64,000 nt of DNA from Sporosarcina ureae (GTDB lineage: Bacteria; Bacillota; Bacilli; Bacillales_A; Planococcaceae). The notes below the pieces were generated by a model, which was not told where the DNA came from, searched no databases, and worked only from the letters and a program-made list of their open reading frames with translations. Below, piece by piece: positions 56,538-64,000 of this stretch; position 1 is the stretch's first letter; every line of letters starts with the position of its first letter. Both the position numbers and the translations under genes were made by a program. The DNA is taken from the NCBI RefSeq assembly GCF_002101375.1, contig NZ_CP015207.1:2992001-3056000 (forward strand), in the 5' to 3' direction.

Positions 56538-57944
56538 GTGAGTTTAGGACTAGTTATGAAGGTAGGTTCTTCAGGCACTCCTTTTAATTTATCTGCTTCT
56601 ACAGCAAATATTGAAGGCGAGAGATTCGGTAGTGTGTTTCAGAGTCTCATGTCCACTACATCTATATCTACTAAACAACAGATAATAAATGGTGATCAAA
56701 AGTTAACTAAATTATTAGGTGATGTTCTCAACGTCGAATCATTGAAAATGCTAGAAGGAATTCTTGATGAGTTGAAGCAGTCTGATAAGTCGCCCGTTGT
56801 AGCACAGTTATTGAAAGAGACAGGATTGCGTCAAAAAAATTCTATAAATGAAGCAGATGTTAAAAATGATCTATCTGAAATAAGGGGAGAAGATCAGCTT
56901 CAGAATGCCACCCTAAAGTTTACTGGAAATACAGAATGGAGTTTGTCAGATCTACCGAATCTTCATACGTTTCTGGATCTGCAACAATTAGCCACTCTTA
57001 TTAGTGGAAATCCTGATAAACTAATAGAAACTATTACAAACGTACTAGAAGATGCGGGTATGAGCAAGGTACAACTAGATCAGATGGCAGCAACAGGAGA
57101 CATATGGTTCATGCTCGATGTATTACAGCAATTACCTACTGAAAAGGTGCAAGCGGCGATGGGGCAATTATCGCCAAAGGCAGCTGTAGAATGGATAGCA
57201 TTGCTTAAAGCAATTGAACTGGCCGCACCTAAGCTGGATTTGTTTACAAAGCAAGTGGATCTCGTGAAAACGATTCAGCCGATTTTATCGCAATTCGCAA
57301 ATCAGTTAGAATCGAAGGCCATACAGCCTGAAGTGAAACCTACTGTGCAAATTCCACTGCCTTTGCAGCATGTCATTCGAATTTCGACAGAACAAACTAG
57401 CGCAGACACGGAGCAACAACATCAACAGTCCAAGCCAAGTGAAACAGTGGCGCCATTATCTGCTGTCACTCCTACTGAATCTAGGCCAGTATTCCAAGTG
57501 AACGCTACAGAGAAAGTACCGGAAAGCCGAAGCGAGGCATTGATGAGAGAATTCCAAGCCGTTTTAAACCGTGCAAACTTTGGCCAGACAAATGGAATGA
57601 ATCGTATTTCAATCAAACTGTACCCGGAACATCTTGGACAAATTCGTATTGAATTATTGGAAGTAAACGGTGTAATGACTGCGAGAATCTTGGCATCTAC
57701 TGCGATGGCACGTGAAATGCTCGATAGCCAGATGCATCAGTTGCGTCAAGCTTTCAATCAACAAAATTTGCAAGTAGACCGAATTGACCTATCACAAACC
57801 TTGCAAGATCCAGCGAAAAGTGATCGAGAACAGGCGTTCAATAAGCAGAATCAACAACAAAAAGAACAGACTACCGAACAAAATAATAATCCAGATGAAC
57901 AAGAACAAACATTCCAAGAATTCATGATTGAACTGGAGGCGTAA
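56538..57944 (+). CDS. fliK: Flagellar hook-length control protein FliK
   Basis: 468 aa from GTG 56538, 6 nt after GGGAGGTGA; an in-frame ATG inside ylxF is not supported by a ribosome site. FliK measures hook length and switches export specificity through FlhB. The N-terminal secreted part is poorly conserved. The C-terminal Flg_hook domain (about 340-420) has RISIKLYPEHLGQIRIELLEVNG. The tail is rich in Gln and Asn. The variant length is usual for the family. Confidence 0.92.
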   Translation: MSLGLVMKVGSSGTPFNLSASTANIEGERFGSVFQSLMSTTSISTKQQIINGDQKLTKLLGDVLNVESLKMLEGILDELKQSDKSPVVAQLLKETGLRQKNSINEADVKNDLSEIRGEDQLQNATLKFTGNTEWSLSDLPNLHTFLDLQQLATLISGNPDKLIETITNVLEDAGMSKVQLDQMAATGDIWFMLDVLQQLPTEKVQAAMGQLSPKAAVEWIALLKAIELAAPKLDLFTKQVDLVKTIQPILSQFANQLESKAIQPEVKPTVQIPLPLQHVIRISTEQTSADTEQQHQQSKPSETVAPLSAVTPTESRPVFQVNATEKVPESRSEALMREFQAVLNRANFGQTNGMNRISIKLYPEHLGQIRIELLEVNGVMTARILASTAMAREMLDSQMHQLRQAFNQQNLQVDRIDLSQTLQDPAKSDREQAFNKQNQQQKEQTTEQNNNPDEQEQTFQEFMIELEA

Positions 57945-57947
57945 AAA

Positions 57948-58637
57948 TTGCCAGAAGGCATAAATTCATCAACGATACAAAATGAGATTACAGATTCGAT
58001 GTATTTAGTCAATAAGCAGCGTGATCAGCGGAAAACTGGACCCGATACAATGGGGAAAGACGCATTCATGAAAATTTTGATTGCACAAATGGCTAATCAA
58101 GATCCAACCAATCCTATGAAAGACACAGAATTCATCGCACAGATGGCTCAATTTTCTTCATTGGAACAAACGATGAATTTAGCTAACGCATTTGAGAAGT
58201 TCGCTGCTTCACAAAATCAAAGTCAGTTAATCCAATACAATAGTTTTGTAGGCAAAGAAATACGCTGGCATGAAGTTTCTGATAAAAATGATGAAACGGG
58301 CAAGCCGATTATTAATGAAGGTACTGGCGTCATACAGTCTATCAAGTATATAAATGGTTCAGTAATCTTTACAATGGTGGATGGCAAGGAACTTTCACCT
58401 GGAAATATCTCGGAAGTAATGGGAAATGGATCGGGTTCAAGCTCTGGAGCAGTCGGTCAACCGAACAGCCTAGTACAAGCCAGTATGTTAATTGGTAAGA
58501 CAGTAGGCTATATGGAAGGCGAAGAAGAACGTACAGGGAAAGTCGTATCGGTTACGAATAAAGAAGGTAGCCTGCATTATGTGTTGCAAGACGGCACGAA
58601 AATTGAAGGAAGTCAATTTACTACTATTAGTGAATAA
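57948..58637 (+). CDS. flgD: Flagellar hook capping protein FlgD (YlxG)
   Basis: 229 aa, TTG start with CTGGAGGCG 7 nt upstream. FlgD is the scaffold for hook assembly. The conserved N-terminal part is GKDAFMKILIAQMANQDPTNPM and EFIAQMAQFSSLEQ. After it come two related ~55-residue segments, GKEIRWHE...GTGVIQSIKY...FTMVDGKEL and GKTVGYME...TGKVVSVTN...YVLQDGTKI, which look like a duplicated beta domain. B. subtilis FlgD, as I recall (~140 aa), is much shorter. Confidence 0.93.
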   Translation: MPEGINSSTIQNEITDSMYLVNKQRDQRKTGPDTMGKDAFMKILIAQMANQDPTNPMKDTEFIAQMAQFSSLEQTMNLANAFEKFAASQNQSQLIQYNSFVGKEIRWHEVSDKNDETGKPIINEGTGVIQSIKYINGSVIFTMVDGKELSPGNISEVMGNGSGSSSGAVGQPNSLVQASMLIGKTVGYMEGEEERTGKVVSVTNKEGSLHYVLQDGTKIEGSQFTTISE

Positions 58638-58654
58638 TTGAATGGGGCGATGTT

Positions 58655-59026
58655 ATGAACAAGATCGATATCCATCGCATTCCATCACCACCACCCATAC
58701 GTCAAGGACAAATACAAGCACAGTCAAAGCAGTCATTTCTCGAACATTTACAGCAAGCGACACGGCCTGAAAAACTAAAAATTAGTAAACATGCTAATGA
58801 TCGGCTGCAAGAACGAGGCATTCAAATGACCGATGCAGAATGGGCGCACATCTCAGAGAAAGTAGACGAGGCGAAGAGGAAGGGCATTCGCGAATCACTC
58901 GTGTTGACTGATCAAGTCGCACTCATTGTCAGTGCAAAGAATTCAACCGTCATCACCGCGATGAACCGCATGGAAGCGAAGGACCAACTATTTACAAATA
59001 TTGATGGCACGATACTACTCAGCTAA
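58655..59026 (+). CDS. Flagellar operon protein of the TIGR02530 type
   Basis: 123 aa. It fits the small family found next to flgD in flagellar operons of many Firmicutes. The conserved part is ISKHANDRLQERGIQMTD, then ISEKVDEAKRKGIRESLVL and ALIVSAKNSTVITAMNR; the first 40 residues are a proline- and glutamine-rich lead. No signal peptide or membrane segment. The function is unknown; position between cap and hook genes suggests a part in hook assembly. Confidence 0.85.
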   Translation: MNKIDIHRIPSPPPIRQGQIQAQSKQSFLEHLQQATRPEKLKISKHANDRLQERGIQMTDAEWAHISEKVDEAKRKGIRESLVLTDQVALIVSAKNSTVITAMNRMEAKDQLFTNIDGTILLS

Positions 59027-59056
59027 ATACGGCAGGACCTTAACAGGATGCCAACC

Positions 59057-59082
59057 GCACCGCCGACTGAATGACGCGGTGC
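59057..59082 (+). other. GC-rich hairpin upstream of flgE
   Basis: GCACCGC (59057-59063) and GCGGTGC (59076-59082) form a 7-bp stem in the 85-bp gap before flgE. No T-run. It could protect or define a 5' end for hook-gene mRNA. Confidence 0.55.
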
Positions 59083-59111
59083 ACTCTAAAAACCGAGAGG
59101 GGAAACTATTT

Positions 59112-59894
59112 ATGATTCGCTCAATGTACTCAGGAATTTCTGGACTAAAAAATTTCCAAACTAAGTTGGATGTAATTGGTAACAACATTGCCAACGTGAA
59201 TACGTATGGCTTTAAGAAGGGACGTACGGTTTTTAAAGATTTGTATTCTCAGACTGTGGCGGGGGCAACTGGACCTGGAGGTAATAGAGGTGGTGTGAAT
59301 CCAAAACAAGTGGGGTTAGGTTCACAACTAGCTGCTATTGATACCATCCATAGTCCAGGGTCAACTCAATTTACCGGTAATACTTTAGATTTAGCAATTG
59401 AAGGTGATGGATTTTTCTTAGTAGGAAATGGTACTGAGAAATTCTATACGAGGGCAGGAAACTTTTACTTAGATCAAGACGGAGCGATTGTTGATGGAGA
59501 TGGTCGATTCTTAAGCGGAACAGCCATTAACATACCTGAAGATGCTACAAGTTTATCAATTGGTCAGAATGGACAAGTGTCATATGTTGTAGCTGGATCT
59601 TTAACAGAGGGTCCTGTTATTGAGTTATTTAAATTCAATAACCCAGGCGGATTAGAAAAAGTTGGTGGGAACTTATTTAGAGAATCTCCGAACTCAGGCG
59701 TTCCTCTTGCTGGTGAACCTGGAGGAGCAGATGGCCACGGTGTTATCAAATCGGGCTCTCTTGAAATGTCCAACGTAGACCTTTCCGAAGAATTCACAGA
59801 TATGATTGTTGCACAACGTGGTTTCCAAGCCAACACACGGATTATCACAACTTCAGACGAAATCTTACAAGAACTAGTAAACTTGAAACGATAA
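59112..59894 (+). CDS. flgE: Flagellar hook protein FlgE
   Basis: 260 aa from ATG 59112 (GAGAGGGGA 8 nt upstream), close to the 264 aa B. subtilis hook protein. YSGISGLKNFQTKLDVIGNNIANVNTYGFKK at the N-terminus and NVDLSEEFTDMIVAQRGFQANTRIITTSDEIL at the C-terminus are the coiled-coil D0 parts. The central D1 region has FTGNTLDLAIEGDGFFLV. It could equally be called FlgG-like; in Bacillus this gene at this position is the hook gene. Confidence 0.94.
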   Translation: MIRSMYSGISGLKNFQTKLDVIGNNIANVNTYGFKKGRTVFKDLYSQTVAGATGPGGNRGGVNPKQVGLGSQLAAIDTIHSPGSTQFTGNTLDLAIEGDGFFLVGNGTEKFYTRAGNFYLDQDGAIVDGDGRFLSGTAINIPEDATSLSIGQNGQVSYVVAGSLTEGPVIELFKFNNPGGLEKVGGNLFRESPNSGVPLAGEPGGADGHGVIKSGSLEMSNVDLSEEFTDMIVAQRGFQANTRIITTSDEILQELVNLKR

Positions 59895-59910
59895 CATAGT
59901 ATAGTTTGAG

Positions 59911-59951
59911 AAGGAGGGTCGGGCCGGCCTTGGCCTGGCCCCTTACATATG
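59911..59951 (+). promoter_or_regulatory. Hairpin-spaced ribosome binding site of swrD
   Basis: AAGGAGGG (59911-59918) is a near-perfect Shine-Dalgarno sequence but lies 30 nt from the swrD ATG (59949). Between them, GGGCCGG pairs with CTGGCCC (59921-59927 with 59935-59941), a GC-rich 7-bp stem. Folding it leaves 9 nt between the Shine-Dalgarno and the ATG, an ideal distance. No in-frame start codon occurs between them. Confidence 0.7.
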
Positions 59952-60173
59952 ATTAAAGTGACGAGATTGAATCGAACGACTTTTACGTTAAACGCATTGT
60001 ACATAGAGAGAGTCGAGTCGTTTCCAGATACGACAATCACGTTGACGACTGGGTCAAAATATGTCGTTCTTGATTCAGCTGACGAAGTAAATAACCGAAT
60101 CATTGAATTTTATCAAGCGGTCCAGCTGCTATCCAATCCGCATATCCGGGGGGATGAAGAAGATGAAGAATAA
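59949..60173 (+). CDS. swrD: SwrD/FlbD family flagellar power protein
   Basis: 74 aa. The family start is IKVTRLN..TFTLNALYIERVES, then TTITLTTGSKYVV. In B. subtilis SwrD raises motor torque and is needed for swarming. The ATG is fixed by homology. The ribosome site is unusually far upstream and separated by a hairpin. The gene end overlaps the start of fliL by 11 bp. Confidence 0.94.
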   Translation: MIKVTRLNRTTFTLNALYIERVESFPDTTITLTTGSKYVVLDSADEVNNRIIEFYQAVQLLSNPHIRGDEEDEE

Positions 60174-60594
60174 ATTATTGACGATTTCATTGATTATTTT
60201 AGTGAGTATTACGTTGATTGGTGTCGTGGCGGTCGTATTGATATTGAATTTCAATAAAGATAGCGACGGAGAAGAAAAAGCACCGTCAATTGATGAAATT
60301 ATTGAATCGTCTGTGGATATGGAAGAAATTACGACAAACTTGTCTGGACGTAATTTCGTCCGTATATCGCTGAAAATCCAGACAGACAGTAAAAAGGCAG
60401 CAGAAGAATTAACGAAACGGGATTTCCAAGTAAAGAACCTAGCTATTCAAGAACTGTCTGAAATGACCGCGAAAGACCTTGAAGGAAAAGCGGGAAAACA
60501 GCAATTTGAAGATAATATAAAAGCAAAGTTAAACGAGCTGATGCAAGATGGTGAAATACAGAAGGTGTATATTGTCTCATATATCATCCAGTGA
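60163..60594 (+). CDS. fliL: Flagellar basal body-associated protein FliL
   Basis: 143 aa from ATG 60163, with GGGGGA 9 nt upstream (ATG 60154 is too close to that site). FliL surrounds the stator and supports torque. One N-terminal membrane helix (about 4-27), then an acidic linker, then the external domain with GRNFVRISLKIQTDSKKAAEEL. It overlaps swrD. Confidence 0.94.
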   Translation: MKNKLLTISLIILVSITLIGVVAVVLILNFNKDSDGEEKAPSIDEIIESSVDMEEITTNLSGRNFVRISLKIQTDSKKAAEELTKRDFQVKNLAIQELSEMTAKDLEGKAGKQQFEDNIKAKLNELMQDGEIQKVYIVSYIIQ

Positions 60595-60642
60595 CGGCAG
60601 GAATGATCTACAAGAGATGTATGCGCAATGGGAGGTGGGTCT

Positions 60643-61644
60643 ATGTCGGGAGATGTACTGTCCCAAAATGAAATAGATGCGCTGCTGTCTGCTTTATCGA
60701 CGGGTGAAATGTCAGCAGAAGAAATGAAGAAAGAAGAAGAAACAAGAAAAGTACGTGTCTATGACTTTAAGCGTGCACTTCGTTTCTCCAAAGACCAGAT
60801 TCGGAGTTTGACTAGGATCCATGAAAACTTCGCTAGACTATTGACTACGTATTTCTCTGCGCAACTCCGTACGTATGTGCAAATTAATGTGATGTCGGTA
60901 GATCAGATTCCGTTTGAAGAATTTATCAGCTCGATACCCAATATGACATTGATTAATATATTCGATGTATCTCCGCTTGAAGGGAATATTTTAATGGAGG
61001 TCAATCCAAATGTTGCCTATTCAATGTTGGAACGATTGATGGGTGGTTTTGGGGCGAGTTCAGGAAAAACGGACAATATGACAGAAATTGAAACGAAGAT
61101 CTTGACGAATTTATTTGAACGTTCGTTTGATAGCTTACGTGAAGCTTGGTCTGGGTTAATTGATATTGATCCTTATCTAACAGAGATGGAAGTCAATCCC
61201 CAATTTCTTCAAATGATTTCACCGAACGAAACCGTGGTCGTTATTTCATTTAATATTATGATTGGTGAATCTAGCGGTATGATCAACATGTGCATCCCGC
61301 ATATAGTATTGGAACCAATTATTCCAAATCTCTCTGTGCAGTACTGGATGCAGACGAATAAAAAAGAACCCACTGCTGAGCAAAGTGTGGAATTGGAAAG
61401 ACGTATTAAAAATGCAACGCTCCCTATAGTTGCTGATCTCGGAAAGGGACAGATATCTATCGAGGATTTCCTGCACCTGCAGCTTGGTGATGTGATTTCA
61501 TTGGATACAAGCATTGAAGAACCTTTAACGATACGAATAGGGGAAAAGCCTAAATTCACAGCACAGCCAGGAAAATTACGTAATCGAATGGCTGTTCAAA
61601 TACTGGAAATATTGAATACGGGAGAGGATGACGATGATGAGTGA
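60643..61644 (+). CDS. fliM: Flagellar motor switch protein FliM
   Basis: 333 aa from ATG 60643, 6 nt after GGGAGGTGG. It forms the C ring and binds phosphorylated CheY through LSQNEIDALLSAL at the N-terminus. The CheC-like middle domain and the C-terminal SpoA domain (LQLGDVISLDTSIEEPLTI) follow. It overlaps fliY by 11 bp. Confidence 0.97.
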   Translation: MSGDVLSQNEIDALLSALSTGEMSAEEMKKEEETRKVRVYDFKRALRFSKDQIRSLTRIHENFARLLTTYFSAQLRTYVQINVMSVDQIPFEEFISSIPNMTLINIFDVSPLEGNILMEVNPNVAYSMLERLMGGFGASSGKTDNMTEIETKILTNLFERSFDSLREAWSGLIDIDPYLTEMEVNPQFLQMISPNETVVVISFNIMIGESSGMINMCIPHIVLEPIIPNLSVQYWMQTNKKEPTAEQSVELERRIKNATLPIVADLGKGQISIEDFLHLQLGDVISLDTSIEEPLTIRIGEKPKFTAQPGKLRNRMAVQILEILNTGEDDDDE

Positions 61645-62815
61645 TAATATTCTCTCACAGGAAGAGATTGAAGCGTTGTTACGGGGTGAAACGTTAGAAC
61701 CTGCCCAAGCGGACGAACGTGAATCGGAAACTATCGATATTAAGGATTACTTGACCGAAATGGAGCAAGATGCATTAGGTGAAATTGGTAATATCTCATT
61801 TGGTAGTTCCGCTACAGCACTTTCAGCTTTACTGGGACAAAAGGTAGAAATCACAACACCACAGCTGGCGCTAATCCAACGTGATAATTTGGAAGACGAT
61901 TTCGTTCATCCGTATGTAGCGATTAAGGTCGAATATACAGAAGGGTTAAGCGGTGTCAACCTATTGGTGATCAAACAAAGTGATGCGGCGATCATTGCGG
62001 ATTTAATGCTTGGAGGAGACGGCATGACTCCAAATCAAGAATTAAGTGAAATTCATTTGAGTGCAGTACAAGAAGCGATGAATCAAATGATGGGATCTTC
62101 CGCAACTTCAATGTCTACCATTTTTAATAAAAAAGTAGATATTTCACCACCCACTATTGATTTGATGAATATTCAAATAGATCAGGGAACCGAAAATATT
62201 CCTGCGCATAATTTATTGATTCGTGTGTCCTTCAATTTGAAAGTTGGTGAGTTGATCGATTCTGATATTATGCAATTGTTCCCACTGGAGTTCGGTAAAA
62301 AACTAGTTTCATCACTAATGGGGGAAGAGGAAGCGGCTACCGTGATGGAAGCACCACCTAGTCCGCAAGCATCCCAATATTCGGAACCAGAACCGGCATA
62401 TAAACCAGAGCCTACGTCAATGCAACAACAGCAACCTGCATCCCAAGCACCACCAATTCAACAAACAGCAGCACCACGTCAGACTCAAGCTCCAGTGCAT
62501 GTCCAGCAAGCAGAATTTGCAAGTTTCCAAGCACCTTCTTTAAATAAGGAAGAATCAAATAATTTAAATTTGCTACTTGATATACCGCTTCAAGTAACAG
62601 TAGAATTAGGACGTACGAAGCGTTCTGTTAAAGAAATTCTAGAAATGTCAGGTGGTTCAATTATTGAACTGGATAAATTGGCAGGGGAGCCAGTCGATAT
62701 ATTAGTCAATAATCGCTATATTGCAAAAGGAGAAGTAGTAGTCATTGACGAAAACTTCGGAGTTCGCATTACGGACATTTTAAGTCAAATGGATCGATTA
62801 AATAATTTACGATAG
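61634..62815 (+). CDS. fliY: Flagellar motor switch phosphatase FliY
   Basis: 393 aa from ATG 61634; ATGs at 61628 and 61637 are alternatives. FliY is a C-ring protein that also dephosphorylates CheY. It has a CheY-binding motif (ILSQEEIEALL), a CheC-type domain with two phosphatase motifs (EIGNISFGSSATALS and AVQEAMNQMMGSSATSMS), a proline- and glutamine-rich linker (about 240-300) and a C-terminal SpoA/FliN domain ending ILSQMDRLNNLR. It starts inside fliM. Confidence 0.97.
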   Translation: MMSDNILSQEEIEALLRGETLEPAQADERESETIDIKDYLTEMEQDALGEIGNISFGSSATALSALLGQKVEITTPQLALIQRDNLEDDFVHPYVAIKVEYTEGLSGVNLLVIKQSDAAIIADLMLGGDGMTPNQELSEIHLSAVQEAMNQMMGSSATSMSTIFNKKVDISPPTIDLMNIQIDQGTENIPAHNLLIRVSFNLKVGELIDSDIMQLFPLEFGKKLVSSLMGEEEAATVMEAPPSPQASQYSEPEPAYKPEPTSMQQQQPASQAPPIQQTAAPRQTQAPVHVQQAEFASFQAPSLNKEESNNLNLLLDIPLQVTVELGRTKRSVKEILEMSGGSIIELDKLAGEPVDILVNNRYIAKGEVVVIDENFGVRITDILSQMDRLNNLR

Positions 62816-62837
62816 AAGATACTTGGAGGGAATATGA

Positions 62838-63200
62838 ATGGGAAAACGAATTTTGGTAGTAGACGACGCGGCATTTATGCGTATGATGATCAAGGATATT
62901 TTAACGAAGAATAATTATGAAGTAGTAGGTGAGGCAGCAGACGGTGCTCAAGCTATCGAAAAATATAATGAATTGAAGCCAGACTTGGTTACAATGGATA
63001 TCACGATGCCTGAAATGGATGGTATTGCGGCATTAAAAGCAATTAAAAGTACGCATCCATCTGCAACAATCATCATGTGTTCTGCAATGGGGCAACAAGC
63101 AATGGTAATCGATGCAATCCAAGCTGGAGCAAAAGACTTTATCGTTAAACCATTTCAGGCGGACCGTGTGATTGAAGCGATTGACAAAGCGTTGAGCTAA
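62838..63200 (+). CDS. cheY: Chemotaxis response regulator CheY
   Basis: 120 aa, a stand-alone receiver domain. Acidic pair Asp9-Asp10, phosphorylation site Asp54 in TMDITMPEMDG, the Ser/Thr switch in MCSAMGQ and Lys in FIVKPF. It carries the signal from CheA to FliM/FliY. GGAGGG is upstream. Located directly after fliY, as in B. subtilis. Confidence 0.97.
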   Translation: MGKRILVVDDAAFMRMMIKDILTKNNYEVVGEAADGAQAIEKYNELKPDLVTMDITMPEMDGIAALKAIKSTHPSATIIMCSAMGQQAMVIDAIQAGAKDFIVKPFQADRVIEAIDKALS

Positions 63201-63209
63201 GAGAAACAT

Positions 63210-63875
63210 ATGAATGTGAAATCAGTCATCCATTGTTTAATACTATTCATTTTGTGCTTTACTATTCCACCATTTGCACATGCAGAAACCGATCCTAACG
63301 TCAGCGTATCAGACTGTATTGGAAAAGATAAAGATTGCGAAGAGAAAGTCCCAGTTGTAGAAAACGATAAAAAATTAGTGATAAATGATGAATTGGACGA
63401 GCCTAAAGGGCCCACAGCAAAAGATTACATTCGCACTCTTTTTGCTTTTGTATTTGTAATTGGTTTGCTCGTGTGGTTACTGCGCTTCATGAATAAACGC
63501 AATAGAAATTTCGACTCGAATCGACTTATGACGAATATGGGCGGCGTTCCGTTAGGTCAAAATAAATCTATTCAACTAGTAAAAATGGGTAATCATTATT
63601 TTGTGGTCGGTGTTGGAGAAAATGTACAGTTGCTAAAGGAAATAGAAGATCCAGATGAAATTGCTGAATTACTTGCACGTTATGACCAAAGCGATGAAGT
63701 CCAGAAGGGACTATTTTCAAAACTATATACTCGGTTTTACTCGAAAACAGAACAAACTCCTTCTGAAGAAGCTACATTTAGTCAATTATTTTCAACTAAA
63801 ATGAACGAAATCAAATCTGATCGAAAAGAGCAATTAAGACGTTTAAATCGGAAGGAGAGCGACCGCGATGGTTGA
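63210..63875 (+). CDS. fliZ: Flagellar export protein FliZ (FliO family)
   Basis: 221 aa. It helps assemble the export gate FliP. A signal peptide or membrane helix at about 5-25 (ending FAHA), an external acidic segment with a Cys pair (DCIGKDKDCEEK), a second membrane helix at about 72-92 and the cytoplasmic FliO domain (MTNMGGVPLGQNKSIQLVKMGNHYFVVGVGENVQLL). There is no clear ribosome site, so coupling to cheY is likely. It overlaps fliP by 8 bp. Confidence 0.92.
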   Translation: MNVKSVIHCLILFILCFTIPPFAHAETDPNVSVSDCIGKDKDCEEKVPVVENDKKLVINDELDEPKGPTAKDYIRTLFAFVFVIGLLVWLLRFMNKRNRNFDSNRLMTNMGGVPLGQNKSIQLVKMGNHYFVVGVGENVQLLKEIEDPDEIAELLARYDQSDEVQKGLFSKLYTRFYSKTEQTPSEEATFSQLFSTKMNEIKSDRKEQLRRLNRKESDRDG

Positions 63876-64000
63876 TTTTCTGGGCACATTTTCAGATAGT
63901 GATCCCACCAATGTCTCTACTTCCATTAAGATGTTGCTATTACTCACGGTATTGTCACTTGCACCAGCCATTTTAATCTTGATGACTTCGTTTGCTAGGA
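63868..64000 (+). CDS. fliP: Flagellar export gate protein FliP, 5' part
   Basis: 44 codons are visible before the window ends. ATG 63868 has GGAAGGAGAG 10 nt upstream inside fliZ. TNVSTSIKMLLLLTVLSLAP followed by AILILMTSFAR is the conserved first mature membrane segment of FliP. FliP forms the export gate with FliQ and FliR. The gene is truncated only by the window edge. Confidence 0.9.
   Translation, partial: MVDFLGTFSDSDPTNVSTSIKMLLLLTVLSLAPAILILMTSFAR

Overview
The window reads as one continuous piece of chromosome from a low-to-mid GC, endospore-forming, motile Gram-positive bacterium of the Bacillales. Gene order follows the Bacillus subtilis yloA-to-fliP region closely. A spoVM gene (spore formers), lepB between rplS and rbgA, and the overall protein flavour suggest the Planococcaceae, most likely Sporosarcina or a close relative; the genus is an inference. 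No tRNA, rRNA, CRISPR array, prophage or insertion sequence was recognised.

Layout. (1) 1-2300: rqcH (ribosome quality control) on the minus strand, flanked by two copies of a ~130-bp intergenic repeat in opposite orientation. (2) 2305-14809: gmk, rpoZ, coaBC, priA, def, fmt, rsmB, prpC, prkC, rsgA, rpe, thiN and an extended spoVM, covering nucleotide and cofactor supply, replication restart, translation initiation, Ser/Thr phospho-signalling and ribosome assembly. (3) 14800-15283: an array of 98-bp structured units in exact 123-bp register, lying between the convergent 3' ends of spoVM and rpmB. (4) 15284-29060: rpmB (minus), asp23-like yloU, fakA, recG, the FapR lipid regulon (fapR-plsX-fabD-fabG-acpP), rnc, smc, ftsY. 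(5) 29124-37000: ylxM-ffh (SRP), rpsP-khpA, rimM-trmD-rplS, lepB, rbgA, rnhB. (6) 35663-38115: ylqG and ylqH, cytoplasmic relatives of FliK and FlhB. (7) 38249-48927: sucCD, dprA, topA, trmFO, xerC, hslV, hslU, codY. (8) 49459-64000: the start of the fla/che operon, flgB-flgC-fliE-fliF-fliG-fliH-fliI-fliJ-ylxF-fliK-flgD-(TIGR02530)-flgE-swrD-fliL-fliM-fliY-cheY-fliZ-fliP, with fliP cut by the window end.

Most genes are tightly packed, often with 4-bp or longer overlaps, so the window is mainly a chain of operons. Likely breakpoints are marked by Rho-independent terminators after rpoZ, spoVM, fakA, acpP, khpA, rplS, rbgA, sucD, trmFO and codY, and by sigma-A-like promoters before gmk, fapR, acpP, ylxM, rpsP, rplS, lepB, rnhB, sucC, topA, xerC and flgB.

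The core gene content is conventional. The unusual points are: a 53-residue SpoVM (usual 26) with a basic tail, whose stop codon sits in its terminator loop; the 123-bp array, which shows compensatory base changes; a Shine-Dalgarno sequence for swrD that lies 30 nt from its start codon but would be brought close by a GC-rich hairpin; the inverted repeat pair around rqcH; and an 85-residue internal duplication in YlqG. Coordinates and motifs were read by eye; no database search or folding program was used.
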